Under the pieces are notes generated by a model that searched no databases, was not told the DNA's origin, and saw nothing but the letters and a program-made list of their open reading frames with translations. A DNA stretch of 64,000 nucleotides, from contig NZ_FNTF01000002.1 of the NCBI RefSeq assembly GCF_900105495.1, positions 1,277,501 to 1,341,500 of the forward strand, in the 5' to 3' direction. Numbering within the stretch: the first letter of the stretch is position 1; each line of letters opens with the position of its first letter. Positions 36,002 through 44,149 of this stretch are shown piece after piece. Source of the stretch: Pseudomonas frederiksbergensis (GTDB taxonomy: Bacteria > Pseudomonadota > Gammaproteobacteria > Pseudomonadales > Pseudomonadaceae). The position numbers were made by a program, and so were the translations under genes.

Positions 36002-36673
36002 ATGATCCTTCACTACATTTACGACCCGTTATGCGGCTGGTGCTATGGCGCAAAACCGCTGGTGCACGCCGCCCAGGCTGTATTGCCAGTGATCGCCCAC
36101 GGCGGCGGCATGATGACCGGCGCCAATCGCCAGACCGTCTCGCCACAACTGCGCAACTACGTGATGCCCCATGACCGGCGTATCGCCGAGTACACCGGCC
36201 AGCCGTTCGGCGAGGCGTATTTCGAGGGATTGCTGCGTGATGAGACGGCGGTGTTCGATTCCGCACCGCCGATTGCCGCAGTGCTGGCGGCCGAGCAGAT
36301 TGCCGGCCGAGGGCTGGAGTTGCTGGGGCGATTGCAGAGTGCTCACTACGAGGAAGGTCGGCGCATTGCCGATGAAGCGGTGTTGTTAGAACTCGCGAAA
36401 GACCTCGGTCTGGAACCTCAAGCGTTCCAGGCTGCTTTCAAGGAAGCTGAAACCGATCGCCACATCAAGGACAGTCGAGCGTTGCTGGCCGAAGTCGGCG
36501 GCCAGGGTTTCCCTACCTTCGCCCTGGAACGCAACGGCCAATTTACCCTGATCGATATCGGCCCGTGGCTCGGCAAGCCGCAAGCCTTCGCGGCATGGCT
36601 GAGTCAGTCGCTTCCCGCACAAACGTCATCATCGGAGCTTCAAGCCTGTGGCCTGAACGGCTGCGCCGATTGA
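36002..36673 (+). CDS. DsbA-family thioredoxin-fold protein
   Basis: A 223-residue protein of the DsbA/FrnE group. The redox motif is C11-GWC14 in YDPLCGWCYGAKPL; the cis-proline loop is GGQGFPTFAL. It has no signal peptide, so it is cytoplasmic. Two more cysteines near the C-terminus (ACGLNGCAD) might form an extra disulfide. Function unknown; homologues act as protein disulfide isomerases or glutathione-dependent isomerases. Confidence 0.88.
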   Translation: MILHYIYDPLCGWCYGAKPLVHAAQAVLPVIAHGGGMMTGANRQTVSPQLRNYVMPHDRRIAEYTGQPFGEAYFEGLLRDETAVFDSAPPIAAVLAAEQIAGRGLELLGRLQSAHYEEGRRIADEAVLLELAKDLGLEPQAFQAAFKEAETDRHIKDSRALLAEVGGQGFPTFALERNGQFTLIDIGPWLGKPQAFAAWLSQSLPAQTSSSELQACGLNGCAD

Positions 36674-36802
36674 CGTTTACAAGTGATTTCTTAGACGTTT
36701 TTCGCCTATTCACAGACGATTCATGAAATTGACACACCATTAAGGGCGCGGCTAGGATTCGCCCCACGCCTGTGGCCAACCGCCACGACTCATAAAAATA
36801 AC

Positions 36803-36843
36803 AAAAAGGCCCGCCACGATTTCTTCGTGCGCGGGCCTTTTTG
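36803..36843. terminator. Terminator (possibly bidirectional)
   Basis: AAAAAGGCCCGC-CACGA-TTTC-TTCGTG-CGCGGGCCTTTTT. It ends transcription from the DsbA-like gene before the porin; flanking A and T runs make it work from either side. Confidence 0.85.
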
Positions 36844-36926
36844 TTTGGGGTGAAAAAAGAGTGCGATAGCGCCGTTTCAGCCGTTCGACACAGTGCGTAT
36901 CAACCGATCATAAGGAAAAGAACAAA

Positions 36927-38228
36927 ATGTTGAACAAGCGAATCAGCCTGATCGCTCTGGGGATGTTGAGTGCTACACAGGTCATGGCTAACGACCAGGC
37001 CGAGTCCAAGGGTTTTGTTGAAGACAGCAGCCTCAAAGTGCTGCTGCGCAATGCCTACATCAATCGCGACAAAAAAGACGGCAACGCCGACCAGCGTGAA
37101 TGGGGTCAGGCTGCCATCGGCACCTACACCTCGGGCTTCACCCAAGGTACCGTCGGCGTGGGCGTTGATGCCTTCGGTCTGTACGGCTTGCGTCTGGACC
37201 GTGGTAGCCACAGCGGCGGCCAAGGCATCGACTTCTTCAAGGAAGGCGACAGCGGTAACCCGGCCGGCGACCTGGCCAAAGCCGGCGGCGCAGTAAAATT
37301 CCGCGTATCCAGCACCGTTCTGACTTACGGCGACCAGATGCCAGTGCTGCCGGTGTTGAGCTACGACAACGGTCGCCTGCTGCCGGAAAGCTACACCGGC
37401 ACGCTGATCACCTCCAAGGAGATCGACGGCCTGGAACTGAACGCCGGCCGCTTCACCGCCGAATCGCGCAAAAGCGCTGAAGGCCATGACAGCGGCGGCT
37501 TGAAGTCGATCAACGTATTGGGCGGCAGTTACCAGTTCACCGAACAGTTCAAGGCTGCGCTGTACGCCTCCGACGTCGAAGACGTGCTGAAGAAGCAATA
37601 CGTGAACGCCAACTACGTGTTCCCGATCGACAAGGATCAGTCCCTGACCCTGGACTTCAACGGCTACCGCACCAAGCTGGACAGTTCCTACGTCCGCGAA
37701 AACACCGTGCCCGGCCAAAGCATCGTCACCGGCGACGACAACAAGATCTGGAGCCTGGCCGCCACCTTCGCCACCGGCGCGCACTCGTTCACGCTCGCCC
37801 ACCAGCGCAGCACCGGCGACAGCAACCTGGGCTATGCCTACGGTGGCTACCAGAAGGACCAAGGTCGCGTCGGCGATGGCGGCAACACCATCTACCTGGC
37901 GAACTCCTACTGGTCCGACTTCAACGCCGAAGACGAACGCAGCTGGCAGCTGGGCTACGGCCTGGACTTCAGCACCTTCGGCATTCCAGGCCTGAGCTAC
38001 AACTTCGCCTACGTGCGCGGCGACAACATCACCACTTCCACCAGCGAAGGCGGCACCGAGCGCGAAATCTTCAACCAGTTCAAGTACGTCGTGCAAAGCG
38101 GCCCGGCCAAAGACCTGAGCGTGAAACTGCGCAGCTCGATCCTGCGTGTGTCGCAGAAATCGAGTGAGTACAACTCCAGCGGTAATGAAGTGCGTGTGTT
38201 CGTGGATTACCCGATCAACATTTTCTGA
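36927..38228 (+). CDS. OprD-family outer-membrane porin
   Basis: A 433-residue substrate-specific porin. Signal peptide KRISLIALGMLSATQVMA, mature N-terminus NDQAESKGF. Typical OprD-family features: LKVLLRNAYINRDKK and the basic ladder residues, GLYGLRLDRG, FKEGDSGNPAGDLAK, LPVLSYDNGRLLPESYTG, and a C-terminal phenylalanine (VFVDYPINIF). These 18-stranded porins take up amino acids or carboxylates. The exact subfamily and substrate cannot be fixed. The RBS AAGGAAAAG precedes the ATG. Confidence 0.93.
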   Translation: MLNKRISLIALGMLSATQVMANDQAESKGFVEDSSLKVLLRNAYINRDKKDGNADQREWGQAAIGTYTSGFTQGTVGVGVDAFGLYGLRLDRGSHSGGQGIDFFKEGDSGNPAGDLAKAGGAVKFRVSSTVLTYGDQMPVLPVLSYDNGRLLPESYTGTLITSKEIDGLELNAGRFTAESRKSAEGHDSGGLKSINVLGGSYQFTEQFKAALYASDVEDVLKKQYVNANYVFPIDKDQSLTLDFNGYRTKLDSSYVRENTVPGQSIVTGDDNKIWSLAATFATGAHSFTLAHQRSTGDSNLGYAYGGYQKDQGRVGDGGNTIYLANSYWSDFNAEDERSWQLGYGLDFSTFGIPGLSYNFAYVRGDNITTSTSEGGTEREIFNQFKYVVQSGPAKDLSVKLRSSILRVSQKSSEYNSSGNEVRVFVDYPINIF

Positions 38229-38273
38229 TGATCGGTTGCGTTATCGAGGCCTGATGCAAGGCTGAGAAAGAAG

Positions 38274-38302
38274 AAGCCCCGACTGGTTCGGGGCTTTTTT
38301 TT
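38274..38302 (+). terminator. Terminator of the OprD-family gene
   Basis: AAGCCCCGA-CTGGT-TCGGGGCTTTTTTTT. Confidence 0.9.
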
Positions 38303-38370
38303 GGATGAAAGGGGGCGGCGTTGCGGGTTTCATTGCGTGAGGGGCTCAGTGGGAATGTCCGGATTCGAAA

Positions 38371-38538
38371 CGGTTTTGTGCAAAAAGCCAGATTTATGAT
38401 CGTTTTTGAGCAAGTAAAATCGTTTTTATGCGGTTGGGGTCAGTTCGACGGTGCCCAATTCAATAGCGGAGCTCAATTTTTATGTGCTCTGAATGTTCGT
38501 TTTTATGCATCAGCACCGAAAAATAATCATTTTTATGC
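38371..38538. promoter_or_regulatory. Array of TCGTTTTTATGC-like motifs upstream of fic
   Basis: In the 384-bp gap before the Fic gene, one 12-bp motif is repeated in the same orientation: CGGTTTTGTGC 38371, TCGTTTTTGAGC 38400, TCGTTTTTATGC 38420, TCAATTTTTATGTGC 38473, TCGTTTTTATGC 38497 and TCATTTTTATGC 38527. Spacings are about 20-30 bp, with one larger step. It looks like a binding-site array for a regulator; identity unknown. The region is AT-rich and has no coding frame of merit. Confidence 0.55.
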
Positions 38539-38612
38539 AGCGGGATCTGATTTTGATCGTTACTCTCCATTTGTAGTGGTTTGATTTGGTCGAGGTTTAA
38601 AAGGAGTGTGAC

Positions 38613-40226
38613 GTGAGCGAGTTTCCCGTAGACCCCATCGGTGCTGCCTGGCTGGCAACGACATTTGACGTGCGGCCGATGGCACGGCTATCCGTGTTAA
38701 GTCAGGTCGGTAGTCGACGGTCAACTCAGGTCGAAGACGGGTTTCGTCTTGAGACCTATACGGAAAACATGCGCCCCGATCCGGACCTTTCATCCCATCT
38801 GCAATTTCACCTGCGGCATGAAGTCCCGAACCTTGAGTTCTTGACCAGACTGTTTACCAAGGTGGGTCCTGCACCGGTACAAGGCTGGTTGAATGACGAG
38901 CCCACCGGCCAATATGCCCGTAGGTCGGCGTTCTTGTTTGAGTGGCTCACTGGCGAGCGGTTGCAGGCGCCAGAACCTATAGGCGGTAAGTATGTCGACG
39001 CCATCAACGCCGATCTAATGGTGGCGGCTTCACCTGAAGAGGCGGTGAAAGTGCCGCGTTGGCGAGTGAATGACAACCTGCCGGGCTCGAACTACTTCTG
39101 CCCAATTGTCGTCAAGACTGCAGCAGTCAAGTCAGCAGCGGACCTTGATGTGCCTCACCTCTTTGGCCAACTCACCGCAGAGTTTGGCGAAGCGCTTCTG
39201 CTGCGCGCCGCCGCATGGATGACGCTCAGGGAAAGTAAAGCCAGCTTCGCCATTGAAGGGGAGGCAGATCGTTCAACACGTATCCAGCGTTTCGCAGATG
39301 TGTTGGCGCGACGAACAGGTCAGGGCGAACTGCCGCTCACCGATGCCGCACTAGCTGAGATGCAAGAAGAAATCCTCGGAGCAGTGACCACACTGACACG
39401 CCTGGGGATCCGGCAATCTCCGGTGTTTGTTGGCGAAACTGTTCGTTATCAGGAAATTGTCCATTATGTCGCTCCCCCGGAAAGCGATCTGGAGCGGATG
39501 CTGGAAGGCATTCGCATCTTTCTGAATCGTACTCAAGGGCAATCCCCAGTCATGCGCAGTGCTGTAGCAGCGTTCGCTTTTGTGTATATCCATCCGCTGG
39601 CCGACGGCAACGGCCGGGTCCATCGCTTCCTGATCAACGACATTCTGCGTCGTGATGGGGCCATTCCAGACCCGGTGATTCTTCCGATTTCAGCTGTTAT
39701 CACCGACGACTCTGCTGAGCGGCGTCTTTATGACAGCGTGCTGGATCAGGTTTCAAAACCGCTCATGCAAGGCATACGAGACCAGGTAGCATTCGCCAAC
39801 ACTCGTACGCAATATCCTGACGGCGTGGTCTCGAATATTGAATTCACAGGCCAGGATCAGGCCCGCCCGGTGTGGCGCTATCCGAACCTGGGGCCACACG
39901 TTGTTTTCATGTCTAACGTCATTCGCCGCACCATCACCGAACAGATGCGTGAAGAGTCGCGGTATTTGCGCAGTCACATAAGGGCCAGGCAGGCAATCAA
40001 GGAGGTCGTTGAGATGCCTGATCAACAGGCTGATCGGCTCTTGCGATCCATAGAGCAGAACGAAGGGAAGCTGAGCAACGTATTGGCAAAGGAAATGCCT
40101 GTGCTGGCAAGGCCGGATATTTGGGCCGCCATTATCGAAGCTGTGGCTCAGTCGGTTCGGGGGGAGGAGCCGATAGACAGTAGCGTGAGTGATCGATATC
40201 ACCCGAATCAGCCAGTGGGTCGATGA
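38613..40226 (+). CDS. Fic-family protein, class II-type autoinhibited AMPylator
   Basis: A 537-residue Fic protein. The active-site motif H327-PLADGNGRVHR-338 matches HPFxDGNGRxxR, so AMP transfer to target hydroxyl groups is expected. Upstream, S211-FAIEG-216 fits the inhibitory (S/T)xxxE(G/N) helix motif that blocks ATP in class II Fic proteins. The N-terminal 190 residues and the C-terminal 150 (helical, with many Arg and Glu) are not recognised. GTG start at 38613, preceded by AAGGAG at good spacing. No separate antitoxin gene is next to it, consistent with built-in inhibition. Confidence 0.88.
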   Translation: MSEFPVDPIGAAWLATTFDVRPMARLSVLSQVGSRRSTQVEDGFRLETYTENMRPDPDLSSHLQFHLRHEVPNLEFLTRLFTKVGPAPVQGWLNDEPTGQYARRSAFLFEWLTGERLQAPEPIGGKYVDAINADLMVAASPEEAVKVPRWRVNDNLPGSNYFCPIVVKTAAVKSAADLDVPHLFGQLTAEFGEALLLRAAAWMTLRESKASFAIEGEADRSTRIQRFADVLARRTGQGELPLTDAALAEMQEEILGAVTTLTRLGIRQSPVFVGETVRYQEIVHYVAPPESDLERMLEGIRIFLNRTQGQSPVMRSAVAAFAFVYIHPLADGNGRVHRFLINDILRRDGAIPDPVILPISAVITDDSAERRLYDSVLDQVSKPLMQGIRDQVAFANTRTQYPDGVVSNIEFTGQDQARPVWRYPNLGPHVVFMSNVIRRTITEQMREESRYLRSHIRARQAIKEVVEMPDQQADRLLRSIEQNEGKLSNVLAKEMPVLARPDIWAAIIEAVAQSVRGEEPIDSSVSDRYHPNQPVGR

Positions 40227-40237
40227 CCGACTTACGC

Positions 40238-40266
40238 AAAAAGCCCCGATTGATTCGGGGCTTTTT
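40238..40266 (+). terminator. Terminator of fic
   Basis: AAAAAGCCCCGA-TTGA-TTCGGGGCTTTTTC, starting 11 bp after the stop. Confidence 0.9.
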
Positions 40267-40282
40267 CTTGTGTGCGATTTGT

Positions 40283-40576
40283 TTAGGGCGCGACGTTACT
40301 GGCTCGGTTGTTACCCGGTGCATCGAGCACCTTCGCTACGTCATCGATGATCGCCTTACTCATCTCCTGCAAAAAATGCGACGCCCAGGCATGCCGGTCG
40401 GTGTCACGAACCATGGCGGCGTCAGATGCGAGAAGTTTGGCGATGTGGAGCAGATCTGAGGCGTGGGAGAGGGCCTGGATGACCGGGACGCCGGCGTTGA
40501 TGCGGAACAGCGGTTGGTTGCCGTGGAAGGAGAAAGGCGTGAGGCCGATGGTTTTCAGGTCTTGGGGATTGGTCAT
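40283..40576 (-). CDS. DUF3077-family small protein
   Basis: A 97-residue protein. LFRINAGVPVIQALSHASDL and the following LLHIAKLLASDAA are the core of the Pseudomonas DUF3077 family, then WASHFLQEMSKAIIDDVAK. Helical, soluble, function unknown. ATG 40576 is chosen (AGGTGCCC upstream); the frame stays open to 40813, but that part lies in conserved noncoding element B. Convergent with fic. Confidence 0.8.
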   Translation of the reverse strand: MTNPQDLKTIGLTPFSFHGNQPLFRINAGVPVIQALSHASDLLHIAKLLASDAAMVRDTDRHAWASHFLQEMSKAIIDDVAKVLDAPGNNRASNVAP

Positions 40577-40701
40577 TGGGCACCTCCGGTTTTTGGGCGG
40601 TGGTGGGTGGTAACCAGTGAAGCGGTAACGCAAATTTTGGACGGATCGATAGCGGGCATTAGCAAAAACTCCTGAATCAAAGTTAGAGCTACCACGTTCG
40701 T

Positions 40702-40925
40702 TATCAGGCGAATGGGTGGCAGCTATGCGCGGGCTGATAAACCGGAGATACAGGAACCCGGCAGACCCGAAGGTCTCCCACGCACAGCCGCCATTACACG
40801 GAAATGTTGGCACAAAAAAAACGCCAGCAATCGTGATTTGGGGCGCTTGTGCGCCTGTATCTTACTCGGGTTATCAGGCCCGGTCGCCGAATTGGCAGCG
40901 ACGGGTTGAAGGTAGCTTGCGGGCG
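40702..40925. ncRNA. Conserved structured element B (candidate leader/ncRNA)
   Basis: Homologous to element A at 7721-7945. It keeps the same order of blocks: CCGGCAGACCCGAAGGTCT, CACAGCCGCCAT, GTTGGCAC, TTGGCAGCGACGGG. The first hairpin is AGACC-CGAA-GGTCT (40763-40776), where element A has ACGCCC and GGGCGT, so pairing is kept while the sequence differs. The second is GTCGCCG-AATTGG-CAGCGAC (40883-40902). In the 500-bp gap 40577-41076 nothing else was seen apart from weak frames over the element. Confidence 0.5.
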
Positions 40926-41076
40926 GAGGATGCGCAATCGTGGCTAGGTGGTGGCGTGGGTTGAAGGTTTTAGTGATTTTTATGGCTGGGCAATGATTAT
41001 TGGGCAGCCATAACTTTCATAATTTTGAAGAAGGCATGCTGATGGCCTTGCCGACTTGTTGAAGGAGATATTCGGA

Positions 41077-41265
41077 ATGGACATTGAATTGGATCAGTTT
41101 CAAAAGGATTTGCTGGAATCTGTACGCGAAATGAATGAGAGCCGCGCGGCTCAAGTCTCCAAGACCAGGCCGTTGCGAATACAAGATTGCATCGACACTT
41201 ACGTGTCGTCCTCAGCGACACATCCCAAGAACGTGTCGCCGAAACAGGAAAATAGCGACACGTAA
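41077..41265 (+). CDS. Truncated antitoxin-like small protein
   Basis: A 62-residue frame (ATG 41077, with GGAGATATT upstream). Residues DQFQKDLLESVREMNESRAA match the N-terminal arm of HigA/NadS-type antitoxins, but the HTH domain that should start near residue 35 is missing and the C-terminus is unrelated. Either a pseudogene or a stand-alone remnant. Same kind of truncation as at 7221-7313. Confidence 0.5.
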   Translation: MDIELDQFQKDLLESVREMNESRAAQVSKTRPLRIQDCIDTYVSSSATHPKNVSPKQENSDT

Positions 41266-41318
41266 CAAGACGGACTACAACAGAAGGGGCTGAGTCCTAC
41301 TGCAAAATCGCACAACGT

Positions 41319-41642
41319 CTAGCAGCCGTTAGCTTGTGAAATGACGATCTGAGGCAAAGCCCCGGCATCGTTGGACGGCAGGGTAAAAGTCGTTCGAAAA
41401 CCGAGTTTATCCAGCATGTCCATCATCGCATCGATCGTAAATTTCTCGATCTTGCCAGTGGTGAGTTCTGAGACGCGTGATTGGGTCACGTTCAACCTGG
41501 CTGCAGCCTCACTTTGTTTGAGGCCCAGGGTTTTGATGTAGTCAGTGATAAATATCGATAGCTCCATCTTCAACGCTGTTTTGCTAGCGACTTCGCTGTC
41601 ATGCGTGGCATGGAATGGGCTGTCGAAAAATTGAACTGCCAT
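41319..41642 (-). CDS. XRE/HigA2-type antitoxin, no toxin visible
   Basis: A 107-residue protein with an HTH_37-type domain: ELSIFITDYIKTLGLKQSEA, ARLNVTQSRVSELTTGK, then FTIDAMMDMLDKLGF. Proteins of this type normally follow a RelE/HigB-like toxin gene in the same operon. The 221 bp upstream (41643-41863) hold no toxin-sized frame, so this is an orphan antitoxin, possibly a solitary regulator. Confidence 0.75.
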   Translation of the reverse strand: MAVQFFDSPFHATHDSEVASKTALKMELSIFITDYIKTLGLKQSEAAARLNVTQSRVSELTTGKIEKFTIDAMMDMLDKLGFRTTFTLPSNDAGALPQIVISQANGC

Positions 41643-41863
41643 GAACGCCTCCCTACTTTGAGTTATCTAAAATTTGCGATAAACGCAGGCTAGTCGATTG
41701 ATCGTTTTTGATGCAAACGTATTGTGTCTGCGAGACATAACTCATTACATCAAGTAACTAATGATGTTCCCGCCCCCACCTTTATCCCCTCCAGCCAACC
41801 CCATACATTGAGCTCCAACGCCGACCCATTCATTCCGAAGGGAAGGTCACTTGGAGATTCCTC

Positions 41864-42085
41864 ATGCCTTTCGTAAGCGTACGCATCACCCGCGATGGCG
41901 TTACCTCTGAGCAGAAAGCTCAGGTGATCGCCGAAATCACTGAAACCCTGCAACGCGTCCTCAACAAGGACCCGCACCTGACCCACATCGTGATCGAAGA
42001 AGTCGACACCGATAACTGGGGCTACGCCGGCATCACCACCACCCAGTACCGCAAGCAGCTGGCTGAGGGGGAGGGGCAGTCATGA
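41864..42085 (+). CDS. 4-oxalocrotonate tautomerase family protein
   Basis: A 73-residue tautomerase. After Met removal the catalytic N-terminal proline is exposed (PFVSVRITRDG); later residues TSEQKAQVIAEITETLQRVL and THIVIEEVDTDNWGYAG are standard. Forms small hexamers or trimers and moves protons in keto-enol substrates. It overlaps the next gene by 4 nt, opening a three-gene operon. Confidence 0.92.
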   Translation: MPFVSVRITRDGVTSEQKAQVIAEITETLQRVLNKDPHLTHIVIEEVDTDNWGYAGITTTQYRKQLAEGEGQS

Positions 42086-42738
42086 CCGCGACCGTCTCCA
42101 TCGATTTCATCTCCGACGTGGTGTGCCCGTGGTGCGCCTTGGGAGCAACGGCGCTGGAGCAGGCGATCGAGAACGTGGCCGGTGAGGTTTCGGTGGAGCT
42201 GACCTACAAGCCCTTCGAGTTGAACCCGGACATGCCGGCAGTCGGCGAGAAAGCGGTTGAGCATTTGATGCGCAAATATGGACGAACCGCCGAAGACGTC
42301 GCCGCCGGCAAAGCGATGCAGATCGCTCGCGGTGAGGCCATCGGCTTCAAGTTTGATCTGGAGAAACGCAGCCACTTCTACAACACGTTTGATGCTCACC
42401 GGTTGTTGATGTGGGCGTTGCAGGAAGGGCGGCAGGTCGCACTGAAGAAGATCCTGCTGCGCGCTTACTTCACCGACGGCCAGAACCCGAGCGATCGCGA
42501 GACGCTGGTGGGTCTGGCTGCTGAAGCGGGACTGGATGCGGCGGCTGCTCAAGAGGTGTTGGCGTCCGGCGCGTTCGCCAAAGAAGTGCGTGAGCTTGAA
42601 GAGTTTTACCGCCAGCGCGGCATCAATTCGGTTCCGGCCATGGTGCTGAACGGTCGTCACTTGGTGTCTGGTTCGCAGTCGGTCGAGTACTACGAACAAA
42701 TGTTGAGACAAATGGCGAAGGCCCCCGCCGAAGCCTGA
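42082..42738 (+). CDS. DsbA-family oxidoreductase (FrnE-like)
   Basis: A 218-residue cytosolic thioredoxin-fold protein with C15-PWC18 in DFISDVVCPWCALGA, an all-helical insertion, and the cis-Pro loop GINSVPAMVLNG. FrnE-like proteins act as disulfide isomerases or in 2-hydroxychromene-2-carboxylate-type reactions. Operon with tautomerase (4-nt overlap) and SDR (43 bp on). Confidence 0.9.
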   Translation: MTATVSIDFISDVVCPWCALGATALEQAIENVAGEVSVELTYKPFELNPDMPAVGEKAVEHLMRKYGRTAEDVAAGKAMQIARGEAIGFKFDLEKRSHFYNTFDAHRLLMWALQEGRQVALKKILLRAYFTDGQNPSDRETLVGLAAEAGLDAAAAQEVLASGAFAKEVRELEEFYRQRGINSVPAMVLNGRHLVSGSQSVEYYEQMLRQMAKAPAEA

Positions 42739-42781
42739 TTACTTACTTTTTCAAACCACCATTTATTAGTTGAGGTTCATC

Positions 42782-43492
42782 ATGAGCAACTCGAAAAAAG
42801 TCATCGTAATTACTGGCGCTTCCCAAGGTCTCGGCGCAGGCATGGTCAAAGCTTTCCGTGATCTGGATTACAAAGTTGTCGCCACTTCGCGTTCGATCAA
42901 ACCGTCCACCGACCCGGACATCCTCACCGTGGCGGGCGACATCGGCAACCCGGAAGTCGCCCAGCAAGTCATCCGTGAAGCCATCGCACGTTTCGGCCGC
43001 ATCGACACCCTGGTCAACAACGCCGGGATCTTCGTTGCCAAGCCGTTCACTGCTTACACCGCGGAAGACTACGCCAACGTGCTGTCGGTGAACCTGAACG
43101 GCTTCTTCTACATCACCCAACTCGCGATCACCGAGATGGAAAAACAAGGCAAAGGCCACGTCGTCAACATCACCACCAGCCTGGTGGACCACGCCATCGA
43201 CGGCGTGCCGTCGGTACTGGCTTCGCTGACTAAAGGTGGATTGAACGCGGCAACCAAGTCCCTGGCCATTGAATACGCCAAGCGCGGGATTCGGGTGAAT
43301 GCGGTTTCCCCGGGCATCATCAAGACGCCGATGCATGGTGAAGAAACTCATGAAGCGCTGGGGAATCTGCACCCGGTCGGGCATATGGGCGAGATCAGTG
43401 ATATTGCGCAGGCTGTTGTTTATCTGGACAGCGCGAACTTTGTCACTGGCGAGATCCTGCATGTGGATGGTGGGCAGAGTGCGGGTCACTAA
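42782..43492 (+). CDS. SDR-family protein lacking the catalytic tyrosine
   Basis: A 236-residue short-chain dehydrogenase/reductase. NAD(P)-binding TGASQGLG at 11-18 and NNAG at 79-82 are normal. The Ser is S133 in VNITTSLVD and the Lys is K151, but the YxxxK position reads ASLTK, with alanine (A147) in place of the tyrosine. VSPGIIKTPMH follows. Such proteins may use another residue or act as binding proteins. The start at 42782 is used; 42770 is an alternative. Third gene of the tautomerase-DsbA operon. Confidence 0.9.
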   Translation: MSNSKKVIVITGASQGLGAGMVKAFRDLDYKVVATSRSIKPSTDPDILTVAGDIGNPEVAQQVIREAIARFGRIDTLVNNAGIFVAKPFTAYTAEDYANVLSVNLNGFFYITQLAITEMEKQGKGHVVNITTSLVDHAIDGVPSVLASLTKGGLNAATKSLAIEYAKRGIRVNAVSPGIIKTPMHGEETHEALGNLHPVGHMGEISDIAQAVVYLDSANFVTGEILHVDGGQSAGH

Positions 43493-43519
43493 GGCCGTTT
43501 TTCCCAACCCTGGAAACAA

Positions 43520-43551
43520 CAAAGCCCTTGCAGAAATACGAGGGCTTTTTT
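43520..43551 (+). terminator. Terminator of the SDR operon
   Basis: AAAGCCCTTGCAGAAATACGAGGGCTTTTTTTG. The 5' flank (CCCAACCCTGGAAACAAC) recurs before the terminator at 44039. Confidence 0.85.
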
Positions 43552-43754
43552 TGTAGAGAAACGGAACTGATGAGTTTGTGAGGGGGATGCAAAAAATGAA
43601 AAAATCTTGTCCTTTCTGACGCTGTTTCAATCGGATGCGCGGACTTGAATGAGATCAGAGATTATTTTGAAAAAATAACCTGAGGCTGCAGTGAATCCGA
43701 ACTATCGTGGGGTGATGAGTGGCATTTCGCCACGCATTATCTATAGGTGATTCG

Positions 43755-43985
43755 ATGGAGCGGTATAAAAATCTCAGTGGCGATTCGAATGTTGTCGCTT
43801 ATGAGCTAGGACAAGGATCAATCACTGTTCAATTCGCTAGCGGCACGCATAAGACGTATATCTACGACTCGGCTAGGCCCGGCACAGTGATGGTCGCTGA
43901 GATGCAACGTTTAGCAGTGGCGGGGCGGGGGTTGAACAGCTACATCGGGCGTGTTGTGAAGGGTAGCTACTCGGGAAAACGTTAG
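43755..43985 (+). CDS. KTSC-like small protein
   Basis: A 76-residue protein (ATG 43755). GDSNVVAYELGQGSITVQF, then YIYDSARPG and AVAGRGLNSYIGRVVKG resemble the KTSC domain, though less strictly than the gene at 1183. Function unknown. It is bracketed by two similar terminators (43520 and 44039), as if inserted as a module. Confidence 0.65.
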   Translation: MERYKNLSGDSNVVAYELGQGSITVQFASGTHKTYIYDSARPGTVMVAEMQRLAVAGRGLNSYIGRVVKGSYSGKR

Positions 43986-44038
43986 TCAGAGAGCATTATT
44001 TTCCAAGGGGATAAAGCAGATTTCCAAACCCCGGAAAC

Positions 44039-44073
44039 AAAAAAGCCCTCGTATTTCTACGAGGGCTTTGTTT
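44039..44073 (+). terminator. Terminator of KTSC-like gene
   Basis: AAAGCCCTCGTA-TTTC-TACGAGGGCTTTGTTTTG. A copy of its 3' flank occurs at 45086. Confidence 0.88.
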
Positions 44074-44095
44074 TGTATGGTGCCGGCATCAGACG
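44066..44095 (+). repeat. 30-bp direct repeat, left copy (att-like)
   Basis: Matches 45086-45115 at 29 of 30 positions (T for C in GGCATCAG). Contains TGGTGCCGGCATCAG at 44078-44092, one mismatch from the 3' end of tRNA-Thr at 53795-53809. It borders the gene at 44150. Confidence 0.8.
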
Positions 44096-44149
44096 GAAAA
44101 ATAGATCCGTCCCCTTTTTTCCTGAACGCTCATTATCAGCTTGACCGGA

